In this document: positions 7,573 to 18,400 of the stretch, one piece after another
How positions within the stretch are numbered: position 1 is the first letter of the stretch
Layout: every line of letters begins with the position of its first letter
Assembly: GCA_036504595.1 (NCBI GenBank)
Contig: DASXUX010000108.1
Location: 62,001-126,000, forward strand
Length of the DNA stretch: 64,000 nt
Source of the DNA: DASXUX01 sp036504595
Lineage (GTDB): Bacteria > Planctomycetota > SZUA-567 > H5-PLA8
Direction of reading: 5' to 3'
Translations under genes and position numbers: made by a program
Notes under the pieces: generated by a model
Seen by the model: the letters and a program-made list of their open reading frames with translations, nothing else
Told to the model about the DNA's origin: nothing
Databases searched by the model: none

Positions 7573-10500
7573 ATGCAAAGAGCTTCGTCCGACAAGGCGA
7601 TCCGTCTGCTCCTCATCTGCGGGATGGCATCTGCCGCCGCCTTCGCGGCCAATGCGCAGGATTATTTCGTCAAAAGAGACACGTGGATCGAAACGATTCT
7701 GGCCTCGTACGAAGCGCTGTCTCAGCAGGAAGATCTGGCGGAAAAACAAAGCGAGGCTGGGCGCCAGGCCGACCCGGCCCTCAAAGCGTTTGACTCGCTG
7801 CGCATCGAGCTAAGCAACAAGGACGCGCCCCGCATCATCCGTGTGCAGATCGGCGGGTTGAAGAACGTGTATGTGGGCTCATTCGGCGATGAGCTTTTCC
7901 TTGCTCAACCGCGGCTGGTGAACCGCGACGGAACCGTTCGGCCGCTCGAATTCGGCGCGCCCAAGAACCCGATTCACGGCACCTCCGGACATTGGCAGTG
8001 GGATAACGCCGGCGAGCGCGGCCCGATCAAGCTGGGCGATCAGTTGTTCGAACGTTGGTTTCGCCCGCACGATGCCGAACTGACACTGAAACTGGACGAT
8101 CAGGTGCAGTGGTTGGAGACGACTGCCGGACTGCTGACCTCGAAGGAGAACCGGCACGCTCAATTCTATGTCGATTGGCGTTCGGCAATGGAGCTTCGGA
8201 AGAAGCCGCTCGAAGCACGCACGCGAATCTGGCGCATGGCTGCGGCTGCATTTCCTGGGCAGCAGAGCTTGCGCGAACAGCGGCTGGAGGAACTCGCGGG
8301 CATCTGGAAGTCGGACTGGAAGAGCTTGGCGGAACTGGCCGGCCGGTATGCCGCAGGCGCTGAGGGATCGCTGCGGAAACAGGCGGAGGAACGCGCCAAA
8401 GCTTGCCAGAGCGTGGCCGATCTCCAAGCCGTGCGCGATTTGTTCTATGTTCGATATCTGAAGCCGCGGCTGGAACTCGCCCGCAAGACTCTTGAGTTCG
8501 TCGAGCAGTCCGCAAAGCGGCCGGAGCTTGCGGCCGAACTGACGGACCTCGAAAAGCAGTTCCCTGAGGCGCAGCAAGGCAAAGTGCCGGGCGAAGCGCT
8601 GTATCAGAAGGCCTGCGAGCTTCGCCGGCGGATCGCGCTTTCGCACCCGCTGCTCGACTTCCCCAAGCTGCTGATTAACAAACGCTCGGGGCATCTGCCC
8701 GAACACATGTGTGATCAGTATCTCGGCCGGCATTCGCAGGCGGCGCCGGGGCTGGTGGTGCTGGAGAACTGGAAGGACCATCCGAAACAGAACATTCTGC
8801 TTGAGGGCAAGCTCCCCAAAGGCGGGCTGCTGCATCCGGACTTGTCCTACGACGGCAAGCGCGTGCTCTTCGCCTTCGCCGATCACACCAGCCCGCGCGC
8901 CGGCAATCTCCGCGGCTACTACATTTACGAATACGACCTCGAAAGCAGCAAGGTCCGCCAGATTACGGGCACCGCCCGCGACCCGTTGGAAGGCCGCGAT
9001 GGCCGAGAAACAGTTTTGATCGAAGATTTCGATCCGTGCTATCTTCCGGACGGCGGGCTGGCGTTTATGTCCACACGCAGCCAGCAGTATGGGCGCTGCC
9101 ACGGCGGGCGCTATGTTCCTTCCTATACGATGTACCGCGCCGAACTGGATGGTTCCGGCATCAAGCCGCTGTCCTTCAACGAATCGAACGAGTGGGCGCC
9201 GTCCGTTCTGTACGACGGCACGATCGTGTACTGCCGCTGGGATTACGTGAATCGCCACGACACGATTTTCCAAAGCCTTTGGACGATTCGCCCCGACGGC
9301 ACGCAGACGGCTCATTACTACGGCAACAATTCGCGCTCGCCCTGCATGATCAGCGAACCGCAGCAGATTCCCGGCACGGCGAAAACCGTCTGCACCGCGG
9401 CTGCGCATCACGGGCAGACGATGGGAACGATCATCATTGTGGACCCCGATCGCGGCTGGGACGGCGGCGCTCCCCTGACGTGGGTCACGCCGGAACTCGG
9501 CTTTCCCGAATCTGGGATTCCCGAAGGCATCACGCGTTCCGCCAATCCGCTGCCGGAAGACAGCAGCAATGGGCGCGCATCCACGCCGTGGCCGCTCAGC
9601 GAAAACATGTTCCTTTGCACGTACCAGCTCGCGCCGGAGCAAGGCTCCGAATATGGCATCTACCTCATCGATACGCTCGGCGGCCGCGAACTGATCTACT
9701 GCGATCCGTCGATCTCGTGTTTCGATCCCATTCCATTGCGCCCGCGCGCGATGCCGCCCGTGATCGCGTCGGAACTCGCCGGCAAGGACAAAGAGAAAAC
9801 GGGCGTGTTCATGGTGCAAAACGTCTACGAAAGCACGCAGCCGCTTGCGCCCGGCTCCATCAAGCAAATGCGCGTGAACCAAATCATCAGCCAGCCGACC
9901 AGTTCGGTCCCGCAACGCAGCAAGGCCGACAACGAACTGGTGAAGAAGGTGCTGGGAACCGTTCCCGTGAACGACGATGGCTCGGTCTCGTTTGAAGCTC
10001 CCGCGTCCACGCCGCTGCAGTTTCAGCTTCTCGATGCCGACGGCCTGGCTGTATTGACCATGCGCAGCCTCGTGTATGTGCAGCCGGGCGAACGCTCCAC
10101 TTGCGTGGGATGCCACGAACCGCGCAGCAGCGCGCCGCCGCAACCGCACATCAGCACCGCCTTCGCCAGCAGCTCCGCGCAATCGGTTATCCACCCGATC
10201 AAGCCTGCGGTCGGTCTGCAGTATGAAGGCGGCCTGAGCTTCGTCCGCAGTGTGCAGCCAGTGCTCGATCGCTATTGCATTTGCTGCCATGGACTCGAAA
10301 AGACCGAGGGCAAGCTTGACCTGACCGGAACCTTTGGCGGAACCGTAAAGGACGGCGGCAAAGAGCGCCATCGGAGCTCCGCGGACTTCAGCGTTGCCTA
10401 TCAGTCGCTGATCAATGCGCCGAACATGGTGAAGGTCGCTCCGCGCAACGGCGAAACAGTCTTCAGCAAACCCAAGGACTACTTCGCGCACGCCGGCAAA

Positions 10501-11022
10501 CTCGCGCGGCTGTTGCTCGATGGCCATCCCGGAAAGGACGGGAAGAAACGTGTTGAGTTGGACCGCGAGAGCTTCACACGCATCGCCGAGTGGCTTGACC
10601 TGAACGCACAGTTCTACGGCGATTACTCGCACAACCGAATCGAGAACCAGTCGCCTGTGCCCGACGGTGAAACAGCTTTGCGCGCGGCGATCGAAAAACG
10701 TTTCGGGCCGGAGCTCGCGAAGCAACCTTACGCGGCCCTTGTCAACCAGGCCAACGTCGCGGAAAGCCGCATCCTGATGGCGCCGCTTCCAGCGAGCGCG
10801 GGCGGCTGGGGCCAGATTGCCAACGGCGCGTACTCCAGCAAAGACGATCCCGCTTACGCTGAAATGCGCCGGCTCGCGGAAGCATCCGTCGCGTCGTTGA
10901 AGTACCACGACGTCGCCGGCACCTGCGGCCATACCAAAGATTGCCGCTGCGGAAACTGCTGGGTGCGTCAGGATCTGGAGGCTCGCCGCACCGGAGCGCT
11001 GAATACACCCACCCGACGCTGA
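7573..11022 (+). CDS. HzsA-like TolB-propeller / di-haem cytochrome
   Basis: 1149 residues with a signal peptide (KAIRLLLICGMASAAAFAANA). An N-terminal helical region (to ~residue 370) precedes a WD40/PD40 propeller with LLHPDLSYDGKRVLFAF, CYLPDGGLAFMSTR and the AAAHHG motif. The hydrazine-synthase-alpha-like middle domain follows (IKQMRVNQIISQ, VLGTVPVNDDGSVSFEAP), then two haem sites, CVGCH and CICCH. It ends in a Cys cluster (CGHTKDCRCGNC) that lacks the CxxCH pattern and could bind a metal. Unlike its paralogues at 11454 and 15494, it has no third CxxCH. Family identity is secure, the reaction is unknown, and no other hydrazine-metabolism gene is present. Confidence 0.88.
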   Translation: MQRASSDKAIRLLLICGMASAAAFAANAQDYFVKRDTWIETILASYEALSQQEDLAEKQSEAGRQADPALKAFDSLRIELSNKDAPRIIRVQIGGLKNVYVGSFGDELFLAQPRLVNRDGTVRPLEFGAPKNPIHGTSGHWQWDNAGERGPIKLGDQLFERWFRPHDAELTLKLDDQVQWLETTAGLLTSKENRHAQFYVDWRSAMELRKKPLEARTRIWRMAAAAFPGQQSLREQRLEELAGIWKSDWKSLAELAGRYAAGAEGSLRKQAEERAKACQSVADLQAVRDLFYVRYLKPRLELARKTLEFVEQSAKRPELAAELTDLEKQFPEAQQGKVPGEALYQKACELRRRIALSHPLLDFPKLLINKRSGHLPEHMCDQYLGRHSQAAPGLVVLENWKDHPKQNILLEGKLPKGGLLHPDLSYDGKRVLFAFADHTSPRAGNLRGYYIYEYDLESSKVRQITGTARDPLEGRDGRETVLIEDFDPCYLPDGGLAFMSTRSQQYGRCHGGRYVPSYTMYRAELDGSGIKPLSFNESNEWAPSVLYDGTIVYCRWDYVNRHDTIFQSLWTIRPDGTQTAHYYGNNSRSPCMISEPQQIPGTAKTVCTAAAHHGQTMGTIIIVDPDRGWDGGAPLTWVTPELGFPESGIPEGITRSANPLPEDSSNGRASTPWPLSENMFLCTYQLAPEQGSEYGIYLIDTLGGRELIYCDPSISCFDPIPLRPRAMPPVIASELAGKDKEKTGVFMVQNVYESTQPLAPGSIKQMRVNQIISQPTSSVPQRSKADNELVKKVLGTVPVNDDGSVSFEAPASTPLQFQLLDADGLAVLTMRSLVYVQPGERSTCVGCHEPRSSAPPQPHISTAFASSSAQSVIHPIKPAVGLQYEGGLSFVRSVQPVLDRYCICCHGLEKTEGKLDLTGTFGGTVKDGGKERHRSSADFSVAYQSLINAPNMVKVAPRNGETVFSKPKDYFAHAGKLARLLLDGHPGKDGKKRVELDRESFTRIAEWLDLNAQFYGDYSHNRIENQSPVPDGETALRAAIEKRFGPELAKQPYAALVNQANVAESRILMAPLPASAGGWGQIANGAYSSKDDPAYAEMRRLAEASVASLKYHDVAGTCGHTKDCRCGNCWVRQDLEARRTGALNTPTRR

Positions 11023-11087
11023 CGAGCATTCCTTGACCGCGATTCGGTCCTCACGATAATGCTGCCAACCCAAAAGGAGCCGCCACC

Positions 11088-11450
11088 ATGAGCCAGCCTC
11101 AAAACGTCGTCAGCGTTCATCCCTACTTCAAGGTCAAGCCCGGCAAGATGGAGGCTTTCAAAGCTGCGCTGCCGGCATTCATCAAAGCCACCGCCGCCGA
11201 AAAAGGAAATCTGTACTACGATTTCACCGTCGCCGACGACCTCGTCTACTGCCGCGAAGCGTACATCGGAGCCGAAGGCTTCCTGACGCACCTGCAAGGC
11301 GTCGGCCCGCTGCTCGGCGACCTGCTCAAACTCGCCGACATCGCCCGCTTCGAAATCCACGGCCCCGCCGCTGAACTTGAGAAACTCAAACCGCACCTGG
11401 CGGACATGAAGCCGGTTTGGTTCACGTACTTCGCCGGCGTGAAGCGATAA
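11088..11450 (+). CDS. Antibiotic-biosynthesis-monooxygenase (ABM) domain protein
   Basis: 120 residues, one ABM-type ferredoxin-like domain: VHPYFKVKPGKMEAFKAALPAF opens the first strand and helix, and NLYYDFTVADDLVYCREAYIGAEGFLTHL matches the central core. Relatives include YgiN-type quinol monooxygenases and haem-degrading monooxygenases. I see no axial-ligand signature strong enough to choose. A good ribosome-binding site (AAAAGGAG) precedes the ATG. It lies 65 bp after a cytochrome gene on the same strand and only 3 bp from the stop of a convergent one. It is cytoplasmic by appearance, with no signal peptide. Confidence 0.8.
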   Translation: MSQPQNVVSVHPYFKVKPGKMEAFKAALPAFIKATAAEKGNLYYDFTVADDLVYCREAYIGAEGFLTHLQGVGPLLGDLLKLADIARFEIHGPAAELEKLKPHLADMKPVWFTYFAGVKR

Positions 11451-11453
11451 GTT

Positions 11454-14400
11454 TCAAAACACCTTCCCGAAATTCCGTTCCTGCGGCACGGCCTTCCCGC
11501 CGGGCATGTCCATGCGCGGGCGCGCGTCCAGCGCGGCCTTACCTTCCTGGATGCACTCCAGCATCGTTTTGTACGTCGGATCGCTGCTGTCTTTCCATAC
11601 TGGCGCGGTGCGGTCCTGCTTCTGACCGGACAGTTCCATTCCGCCCGCGGCTTTGCTCAAGTGCGCGTTCAGCATGCGGCTGAACTCCGGTCGCGTCAGA
11701 TTCACCCGCGTGCCGGCTCGCCCGCTGGCAGCCGTCATCTCGCCGTGGCAGCCCTGACAACCGGATTGATTGTAGATTCGTTCGAGCCGCAGCGCCCAAG
11801 GCTCGAGCCGCGGCGGCACGTGCTTGTCATCTTCGCAGAAGGACCAGGTGTCGCGGCCGCCCATCGTATGCGGGCGCGACATGTCCCACGTTGCGTAGTA
11901 CTGGCAGTTCGAATCGATCCACGTATAAATCCGCTTCCGGCTTTCGTCGTCCATCTGCACGCGGCCTTTGTGTCCGGACTCGATCAACTGCGTTAGCCGG
12001 CTCACATACGATCCAGTCTTCAGCGCCGGAAATTCGCCAGACGGTCCGGGGTTGATGTAATAGTACTCCACCATGCCGCGCTCAATCAGATTGTCGTACG
12101 ACATGTTGAAGAGCCGCGACTTGTCGCCAGAAAGATCGTTATTCAGCGGCGGAGCGCGCCCGGAGTGGCACTTCACGCAATACGCGTCGAAAACCGGCTG
12201 CACGTGCCGCACATAATCGATCGGCCCGGCGCCCCACGGCGGCGGCTTCAGAGCGTCCGCCGGGCGCTGCAACCGAGCCGGCGTGCTGGCGCTCGCGACC
12301 GGCGGCGCGCTGGCGCGCCGGTCGTGGCAGCCGACGCACGAGACCCACTCGCCCGTGATCGCCTGCGTCACTGAACCCATGCGCTGAATTTCTTTGCCGC
12401 TTGCATCGACAGCGATGAAGTACAGCTCGCAGTTCGACGGCGCCTTGAAGTATGCCGATCCATCTTCTTCCACCGGTGCCGAGCCCAGGTTTTCCTTTAC
12501 GTAATAGCTGCCGTAGCCGATCACCGGATAGTGGTCGTGGTAGCGCGGGCCTTCGGTATTGTATTTTTTCGGCAAGACTTTCATCACTCGCAGTTCTTTG
12601 ACCTGCCCGCGCTGCACGCCTTGTTCCAGCAAGCCCTGGTAAACGTCCTGCACGAAAAACGTTGCCTCGCCGTTTTCCACGGGCACCTCGCCCTTGATCG
12701 CCGCCGGCACCGGACGCGAGGCGAGCGGCACCGGGCTGAAGCAGCTCAGCGCGGGATCTTCAATAATGGGCCCGCCGATGCCGTAGTAGTCCAGTATGAA
12801 AATGCGATGCCGCAGCGGACCGTTGCAGCCGGAGTAACTGACGAGGAAGCGTCGCGAGTCGATCGGCATTGGATCGACGTACGCCTCGCCAAATTGGCCG
12901 TCCCCAGAACCCCAGTTCGTGTCGCGCCAGTTCCGGCCCTGAAGCACCTGGTAGCTTGTGCCGTGAGTGACCTGAGTCATCGCGGCGGCGTTCTCCACGC
13001 CAAGATCGCGATCGACGACCGCGATGTCGCCCAGTGGCGGATGATGATGCGGCGCCATCGTCAGGAGCACCTTGCCCGTGCCCGGAATCGGCTTGGCTCC
13101 GTAGCGCGAGTTTGGCACGGTGATCGTGTTTCCATAGTAGAGCTTGAGTTGGCGGCCGTCCGGGTTGATCGTCCACAGTCCCTGCCACATGAAGATATTC
13201 TTGTCCTGATATTCCCAGCGCGTGCAGATGATCGAACCGTCCGGCATGACCGCCGGCGCGTTGGAACACAGCGTCGTGAAATCGAAGCGGCGCAGATTGG
13301 TTCCGTCGCCGTTCATGACGTGCAGCGCGCTCGCAAGAAAATCCTGGCACATCGAGAACGACCGCGCGCGCGACGAACAAAAAACGATCCGGCCATCGGG
13401 ATAGTAGACCGGATTGAAATCGTGATATGGTCCGCTGGTCAGCCGTTTCGGCGCCGAACCCCGGGCGCTCATCTCCCAAACGCTGAAGGGCTGGTCGCCT
13501 TTTTCCTTGTAGCTGAGCAACAGCTTGCTGGCGTCGAACGCGGGCGCCAGATCCCAGATGAAGCCTTCTTTCGTCTCGAAAAGCTTCGAGTCGGTTTGGG
13601 TGTTCGGTTCAAACACGCACACGGTAGAACCGCGATGTGTGCGATGGCTGAACATCGTCCCATTTGTGCCGTTCATGCCGTAACCCGTTCGTTTGATGAA
13701 GGCGATCGGCGGCAAGCCGGCGGCGTTTGCGGCACAGACTTGCTTCACAAAACCCTCGAATAATCGCAGCACTGCCGCGGCGTCCGCGGGATCCGTCTTC
13801 TCCAGCCGCCGCAGGAATGAAACGTAAGGCTCCTCGCGCGCGCCGCCGAGTTTCTCCTTGAGTTTCCAGACAAACGCGGCGCTTTCCTTGCGCTTCAGCC
13901 AACCGCCCAAATCGTAGCCCCAGATATTCATGAAGCTTGCCATCGCCGCCGGAAACTCCGTGTGCAGGCCATTGGCGATGGCCGCGACAGTTGCGGCGTC
14001 GTCCATCTCCGGAAGCGCGGGCGCAAACGAAACATAGCAGCGGCTTTTGGGCTTCACCGGCGCGAACTTCACCAACAGCAAGTTGCCGCCTTTGCGTAGT
14101 TTCAGGCTCACTTTCTGCTGGGCAGCCGCCGCTTCCGCTGTGGCAGCCGGCATCACTGGCGAGGCGGCTTCTCCATTCAGAAAAACGCGCGTGCAGCAAT
14201 CCGACCAAACCCACACTTCCACCGCCCGGTCCTGGTCGCTGTTGATCTGCCGAGCGGCAAAGAACGCGTACTGCCGCTGTTGGCCGGGCGGAGCTGGCAG
14301 ACTGCGAACCTCGCCTTCCTTCGTAGGCTGCTCGTCCGCGCCCCAACTCCGGGGCGCGTACTCCCAATCAAAGGCCGCGAGCGCACCCATTTGTTCAGGG

Positions 14401-14642
14401 GGAAAAACAGCCTTCGCGGCCGGCGTACCATCCGGTGCTGGCAACATGCCGTGCTTCGGGTCCGTGATGCGCTGCCATGCCAAGCACTGCACACCGTCGG
14501 GCATCAGTTTCCGCGGACCGCCCGCCCCCGGCAACGCGTACCGTTCCGCCGCCGCCAGCATCGCGTCGGACCAGGACTCTTCGGCCATAATGCCGGTGGC
14601 CAATAGGAAAAGAAATACGAGTGGAAGCGGTCGGGTGGTCAT
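11454..14642 (-). CDS. HzsA-like TolB-propeller cytochrome with three CxxCH sites
   Basis: 1062 residues with a signal peptide (MTTRPLPLVFLFLLATGIMAEE). The N-terminal ~250 residues resemble a PA14/carbohydrate-binding-like region (VWVWSDCCTRVFLNGEAA). The PD40 propeller follows (CSNAPAVMPDGSIICTRWEY) with a LTMAPHHHPPLGDIAVVD block where HHG is found in the paralogue. The HzsA-like middle domain reads VKELRVMKVLPKKY and LGSAPVEEDGSAYFKAP. Haem sites are CVGCH, CVKCH and a late CQGCH near residue 990. The C-terminus, DPTYKTMLECIQEGKAAL then PRMDMPGG, is shared with the 15494 paralogue. A GGTGTA motif lies at 14654-14659, only 12-17 nt before the start, so the leader may be very short. Confidence 0.88.
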   Translation of the reverse strand: MTTRPLPLVFLFLLATGIMAEESWSDAMLAAAERYALPGAGGPRKLMPDGVQCLAWQRITDPKHGMLPAPDGTPAAKAVFPPEQMGALAAFDWEYAPRSWGADEQPTKEGEVRSLPAPPGQQRQYAFFAARQINSDQDRAVEVWVWSDCCTRVFLNGEAASPVMPAATAEAAAAQQKVSLKLRKGGNLLLVKFAPVKPKSRCYVSFAPALPEMDDAATVAAIANGLHTEFPAAMASFMNIWGYDLGGWLKRKESAAFVWKLKEKLGGAREEPYVSFLRRLEKTDPADAAAVLRLFEGFVKQVCAANAAGLPPIAFIKRTGYGMNGTNGTMFSHRTHRGSTVCVFEPNTQTDSKLFETKEGFIWDLAPAFDASKLLLSYKEKGDQPFSVWEMSARGSAPKRLTSGPYHDFNPVYYPDGRIVFCSSRARSFSMCQDFLASALHVMNGDGTNLRRFDFTTLCSNAPAVMPDGSIICTRWEYQDKNIFMWQGLWTINPDGRQLKLYYGNTITVPNSRYGAKPIPGTGKVLLTMAPHHHPPLGDIAVVDRDLGVENAAAMTQVTHGTSYQVLQGRNWRDTNWGSGDGQFGEAYVDPMPIDSRRFLVSYSGCNGPLRHRIFILDYYGIGGPIIEDPALSCFSPVPLASRPVPAAIKGEVPVENGEATFFVQDVYQGLLEQGVQRGQVKELRVMKVLPKKYNTEGPRYHDHYPVIGYGSYYVKENLGSAPVEEDGSAYFKAPSNCELYFIAVDASGKEIQRMGSVTQAITGEWVSCVGCHDRRASAPPVASASTPARLQRPADALKPPPWGAGPIDYVRHVQPVFDAYCVKCHSGRAPPLNNDLSGDKSRLFNMSYDNLIERGMVEYYYINPGPSGEFPALKTGSYVSRLTQLIESGHKGRVQMDDESRKRIYTWIDSNCQYYATWDMSRPHTMGGRDTWSFCEDDKHVPPRLEPWALRLERIYNQSGCQGCHGEMTAASGRAGTRVNLTRPEFSRMLNAHLSKAAGGMELSGQKQDRTAPVWKDSSDPTYKTMLECIQEGKAALDARPRMDMPGGKAVPQERNFGKVF

Positions 14643-14716
14643 CTGCCTAGTGATACACCGAGGCCACGCGCCGGGTCAGCGGAGATTATGGATGGAATAT
14701 GCCGCGACGTTGTGTC

Positions 14717-15145
14717 TCAGAAGCACAGGCTGAAGGAGTTGTCGTAGCCGATATAAATGAGGGCCCCGTTGCTGAGGACGTCGCGGCCTATAAGCACCTC
14801 AACGCTCTCTTGAGCCGCGGGAAGTTCCAGCATGATGCCCTGCCAAACCACGTCGTTTGAAAAGACAAGCCGCACGGCGTATTCGTAACAGAGGAAGTTC
14901 TTGGACGATGGCGTATCCACCCGGCACACGCCGGCCGGCTTCAATCCCAATTGCGCTGCGAGGCCCTTTCCGATCACGCTGCGATCGGCTCCGGTGTCGA
15001 TCTTCGCATTAGTAAGAATGGGCTGCGGCAACGTAGCACCGCTTTTCCTGAACGACTCTTCTGCTGCCCCGCAAATGCACACGCTCACCGGCGCCACAAG
15101 TCCGGCCGAAAGTATCTGAGGGTTGTGAATCGTAAACGACGGCAT
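14717..15145 (-). CDS. Retropepsin-like aspartic protease
   Basis: 142 residues from the ATG at 15145, preceded by GAGGAAG. The frame is open to 15214, but that longer form would overlap the upstream gene by 38 bp. The signature AKIDTGADRSVIGKGLA is the hydrophobic-hydrophobic-DTGA motif of retroviral-type (clan AA) proteases, which work as dimers with one Asp per subunit. EVLIGRDVLSNGALIYIG is the downstream hydrophobic-hydrophobic-G block. There is no signal peptide or membrane segment, so it is probably cytoplasmic. It sits 31 bp after a DUF5678-like gene on the same strand. The target is unknown. Confidence 0.8.
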   Translation of the reverse strand: MPSFTIHNPQILSAGLVAPVSVCICGAAEESFRKSGATLPQPILTNAKIDTGADRSVIGKGLAAQLGLKPAGVCRVDTPSSKNFLCYEYAVRLVFSNDVVWQGIMLELPAAQESVEVLIGRDVLSNGALIYIGYDNSFSLCF

Positions 15146-15176
15146 CAGCCCGATCTTCCTCGAAGCGCGCCAGCCT

Positions 15177-15377
15177 TCACCGCGCCGCAATGCGTTTGAT
15201 AAAGAACGGAACATTCCCGAAGCGCGTGTAGGCTTCCGAGATCGCCTCGTACTGCTTGTCGTACGTGCCGATGATCTGCTGTCCTTTGATCAGCACGTAC
15301 TTGCCGGGGAACGACGTGCGGAGTTCCTTCTCGTTCTGTTGAAGTACCTCTAATTCTTCCAGCAACGGCTCAGCCAT
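15177..15377 (-). CDS. DUF5678-like small protein paired with the aspartic protease
   Basis: 66 residues. The central block SFPGKYVLIKGQQIIGTYDKQYEAISEAYTRFG matches my memory of the DUF5678 pattern: a GKYVhIKG strand, a G-T/x-hairpin, then an EA helix. Such small proteins are often encoded beside retropepsin-like proteases in cyanobacteria and other bacteria, and here the protease follows after 31 bp. An adaptor, inhibitor or substrate role is inference. There is no signal peptide. Confidence 0.65.
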   Translation of the reverse strand: MAEPLLEELEVLQQNEKELRTSFPGKYVLIKGQQIIGTYDKQYEAISEAYTRFGNVPFFIKRIAAR

Positions 15378-15493
15378 GTTTCACGCTCGCCCAACGGACC
15401 GCGAAAAGCGTCCTCGCATCATTAAGCGATTCCCGTGCCCACGTGATAGGCCCATCTATATTCTTGGATCTTCTTTGCTGAGGCTTGCCAGTG

Positions 15494-18400
15494 CTACTTG
15501 TAGTTGAACGCCCGATCCTTCGACCGGCTCACAAACCCCGGCATGTCGGCCTCGGGCAGTTCATACGCCTTCTTCCCGCCCTCGATAATGGCATTGAGCA
15601 GCAGTTGGTAAACGGGATCAGTGGTGTTGGCGAACTGGAAATCCTTCGCCGGAATCCCGCGCCCGCCCGCGCTCTTGGCCAGATGCGCCGTCAGTGCCGA
15701 ACTCCATTCGGGCTTAGTCAGATCGATCCACGCCCACTGCGGTGGCGTGGGCAGCCCAAGATCATTGGTCTTGCCATGGCACGCTCCGCAGCGCTGATTG
15801 TAGACCGGCGCGAAACCGTTCGTGAACCAGTCGAGCAGGTCCTTGCGATCCGGATGGCCCCATTTGTCGCGGTTGGACCGGGCCTCCAAATGCGCGTAGT
15901 CGCTCGTCGCATAGTACGGAATCATCGCATCGATCCATTCGTAAATGCGGCGGCGGTCCGCAGCGGGCACCTTCACCTTGCAGTGAGATTCCTCAAAGTA
16001 GGAGGGCAACCGGCTGACCAGCGAGCCGCTTCCGAGCGCCTTGAACGGCACCATGATGCCATAGAGCAGATGCATGCTGTGAACCATCGGCAGATCGCTG
16101 CTGCGTCCCGTGTACAGCGCGCGCGAAACGTCGTCGGAGCGGCTGCGGATGACAAGGTTGTCGTAGGCCATGTTGAAGAAGCGCGTGTAGCTTGCCGTCA
16201 GCGACACGCCGCCGTCGGGATTCGTTCCCTGGTGGCAACTGACGCAGTGTTTGTCCAGCACCGGCTGCACGGTCTTGCTGAAATCGATGATCCCCGCATT
16301 GCCCCATTCGGGAAGCTTCAGCGGGCTCGCCGAACGCTTCATCGCCAGAATGTTCCGCGTGTAAGCCGGAGCGGTCTGACGGCTCTCATGGCACCCGGCA
16401 CAGCTTTGCGTTTCGCCGGGCATAAGCTGCGTCGCCGATGTCATGCGCTGAAGTTCGCGCCCTTCTTCGTCGCAAGCCTGGAAGTAAATTTCCTTCCCCG
16501 CCGGAGCTTCAAAGTACGCCGAGCCGTCCGCTTCCACCGGCGCGTAGCCCCACACACGCTTGGCGTAATAAGAGGAGGCGCCCATCAGTGGCCCCTGATC
16601 CATGACGGTGTACCACGTGCGATTCACCGTCTTCGGAAGCTGTTCCATGATGCGTATCGACTTCACGCGCCCGCGCTCGATGGCCGGTTCCAGCCCGCGG
16701 TAAACATCCGCAACGATGAAGCGGCCCAGCGGCGCCTCGGCGTCAGTCATCTGCCCCGGCGCAGCGGCCGGAACATGCAGTGTGGTAGCGCGGGTGGTAC
16801 CGGCGTCCCCGCCGGTAGTGCCAGCCGGCAAGGACACAGGCACCGGCCGGGGCGTCAACGGCTGCGGATAAAAGCAGCTCGTGACCGGGTCTTCGTAAAT
16901 CAGTTGCTTGTTATCCATATCGTCGAGCAAGAAGAGGCGGAAGCGCTTCACTCCGCCGCCGCCGTATGAAACCAGGAAACGGTTCTCGCCTACCGGGTAG
17001 GGATCGCGATACGACCAAAACAGGTCGAGGTCGAGAATGGCCGGAAATTCCTGCGTGATCCAGCGGAAGCCGGCATCGCGCGGAGCTTCGATCCCGAACT
17101 GGCTCTTGACCAGGCCGATCGCTCCATGAGGAGAATGATGATGCGGCGCCAGCGTGCAGACAATGGCATCGCGGCCAGGAATTTCGCGCGCCTGCCAGAA
17201 GCTCGACGGATCGAGAATCGTGTTTCCGAAGTAAAGCTGGAACTGGCGCCCGTCCGGATACTGCGTCCACAAACTCTGGCGGTACGTCAGCGTGACGTCC
17301 ACGTACTCCCAGCGCGTGAAAAGCAGTCGGCCATCTTGCAGGATCGTCAGTCCGAAATCAGTCAGCGTGTTGGTGCTCAAATCGCGCGCGCCCGACCCGT
17401 CGCGATTCATCACGTGGACATGCATCGACGGTCCCGACTGACAGACCGTGTGATACCCCGGCGTGCGGCTGGACAGAAACGCGAGCCGCCCGTCCGGCAG
17501 CGGCACCGGACAAACGTTGTAGTGCGGCCCGCTGGTGATCTGCTTCAGCCCCGAACCATCCACGGTGATCTCGTAAATCTGCCAGCACTGCGCGTGATTG
17601 CGCCGCATCGAGAAGAAAACAGTTTTCGCGTCGTACGAAAGATTAAGATCGAAGATCAGCGAGTCTTTCTCCTCAAAGATCGTCTTCGCCGGAGCGTCCG
17701 GACGCCCCGGATCCCACGTTCGGATACTGCAGCCCCACTTGCCGCCTTCCGGCTCGCTTTGCCAGACGTAGTTCGGCACCGCGCCCGAGCGCAGCGGCGC
17801 GCCAGTGAAAAAGATGAGCGGCGACAGCGAACGGGTTTCGGCTTTGAAGAAGGTGTCCACGTCCTGTTCCATTTGCTTCGAGCTGGCCAGCAGTTCCTTG
17901 AAACGCTTGTCACCGGCCGCCTGAAACTGGAACGCGTCCGCCGCCGCGAGTTGGCCGTCGATGCGTTTCTTCAGTGCCGCGAGTCGTTCGAGATAAGCAA
18001 GCGTCTCCGGATGCGGCCGCCACGATTCCTTCTCGCGCGTCACCATCGCTGACGGCAACGGCTCCGCATGAACCGCACGCATCCGCGCCGTGGCCGCGTC
18101 GAGTTCACGCGAAGCAGCCAGGAGTTCTTCCATTGGAGGCAGATCGGTATCGGTCTTTACGCTGGCGGCCAACTCCGCCGCGCGCTGCCGCCAGCCCTCC
18201 CCGCCGCGCACATTGTCGGCGATGCGCCAGGCTTTTCGCTGCGCTTCGTTGGCGCAAGGTTCCGTGTCCGCATGGAATCCGATCACCGTCACAATCGTGC
18301 TGCCGTTCGGTTCACGCGCTTGCCCAAGGTTCGTCAGCACCAGCCGATGCCGGCCAACGGGCAACCCGCGAGCCAGCGGCGTGCGACCGCCTCGGCTGGT

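Noticed and set aside
7879..11073. 1064-codon open frame on the minus strand
   Set aside because: Antisense to the haem-bearing cytochrome gene and with no recognisable domain.
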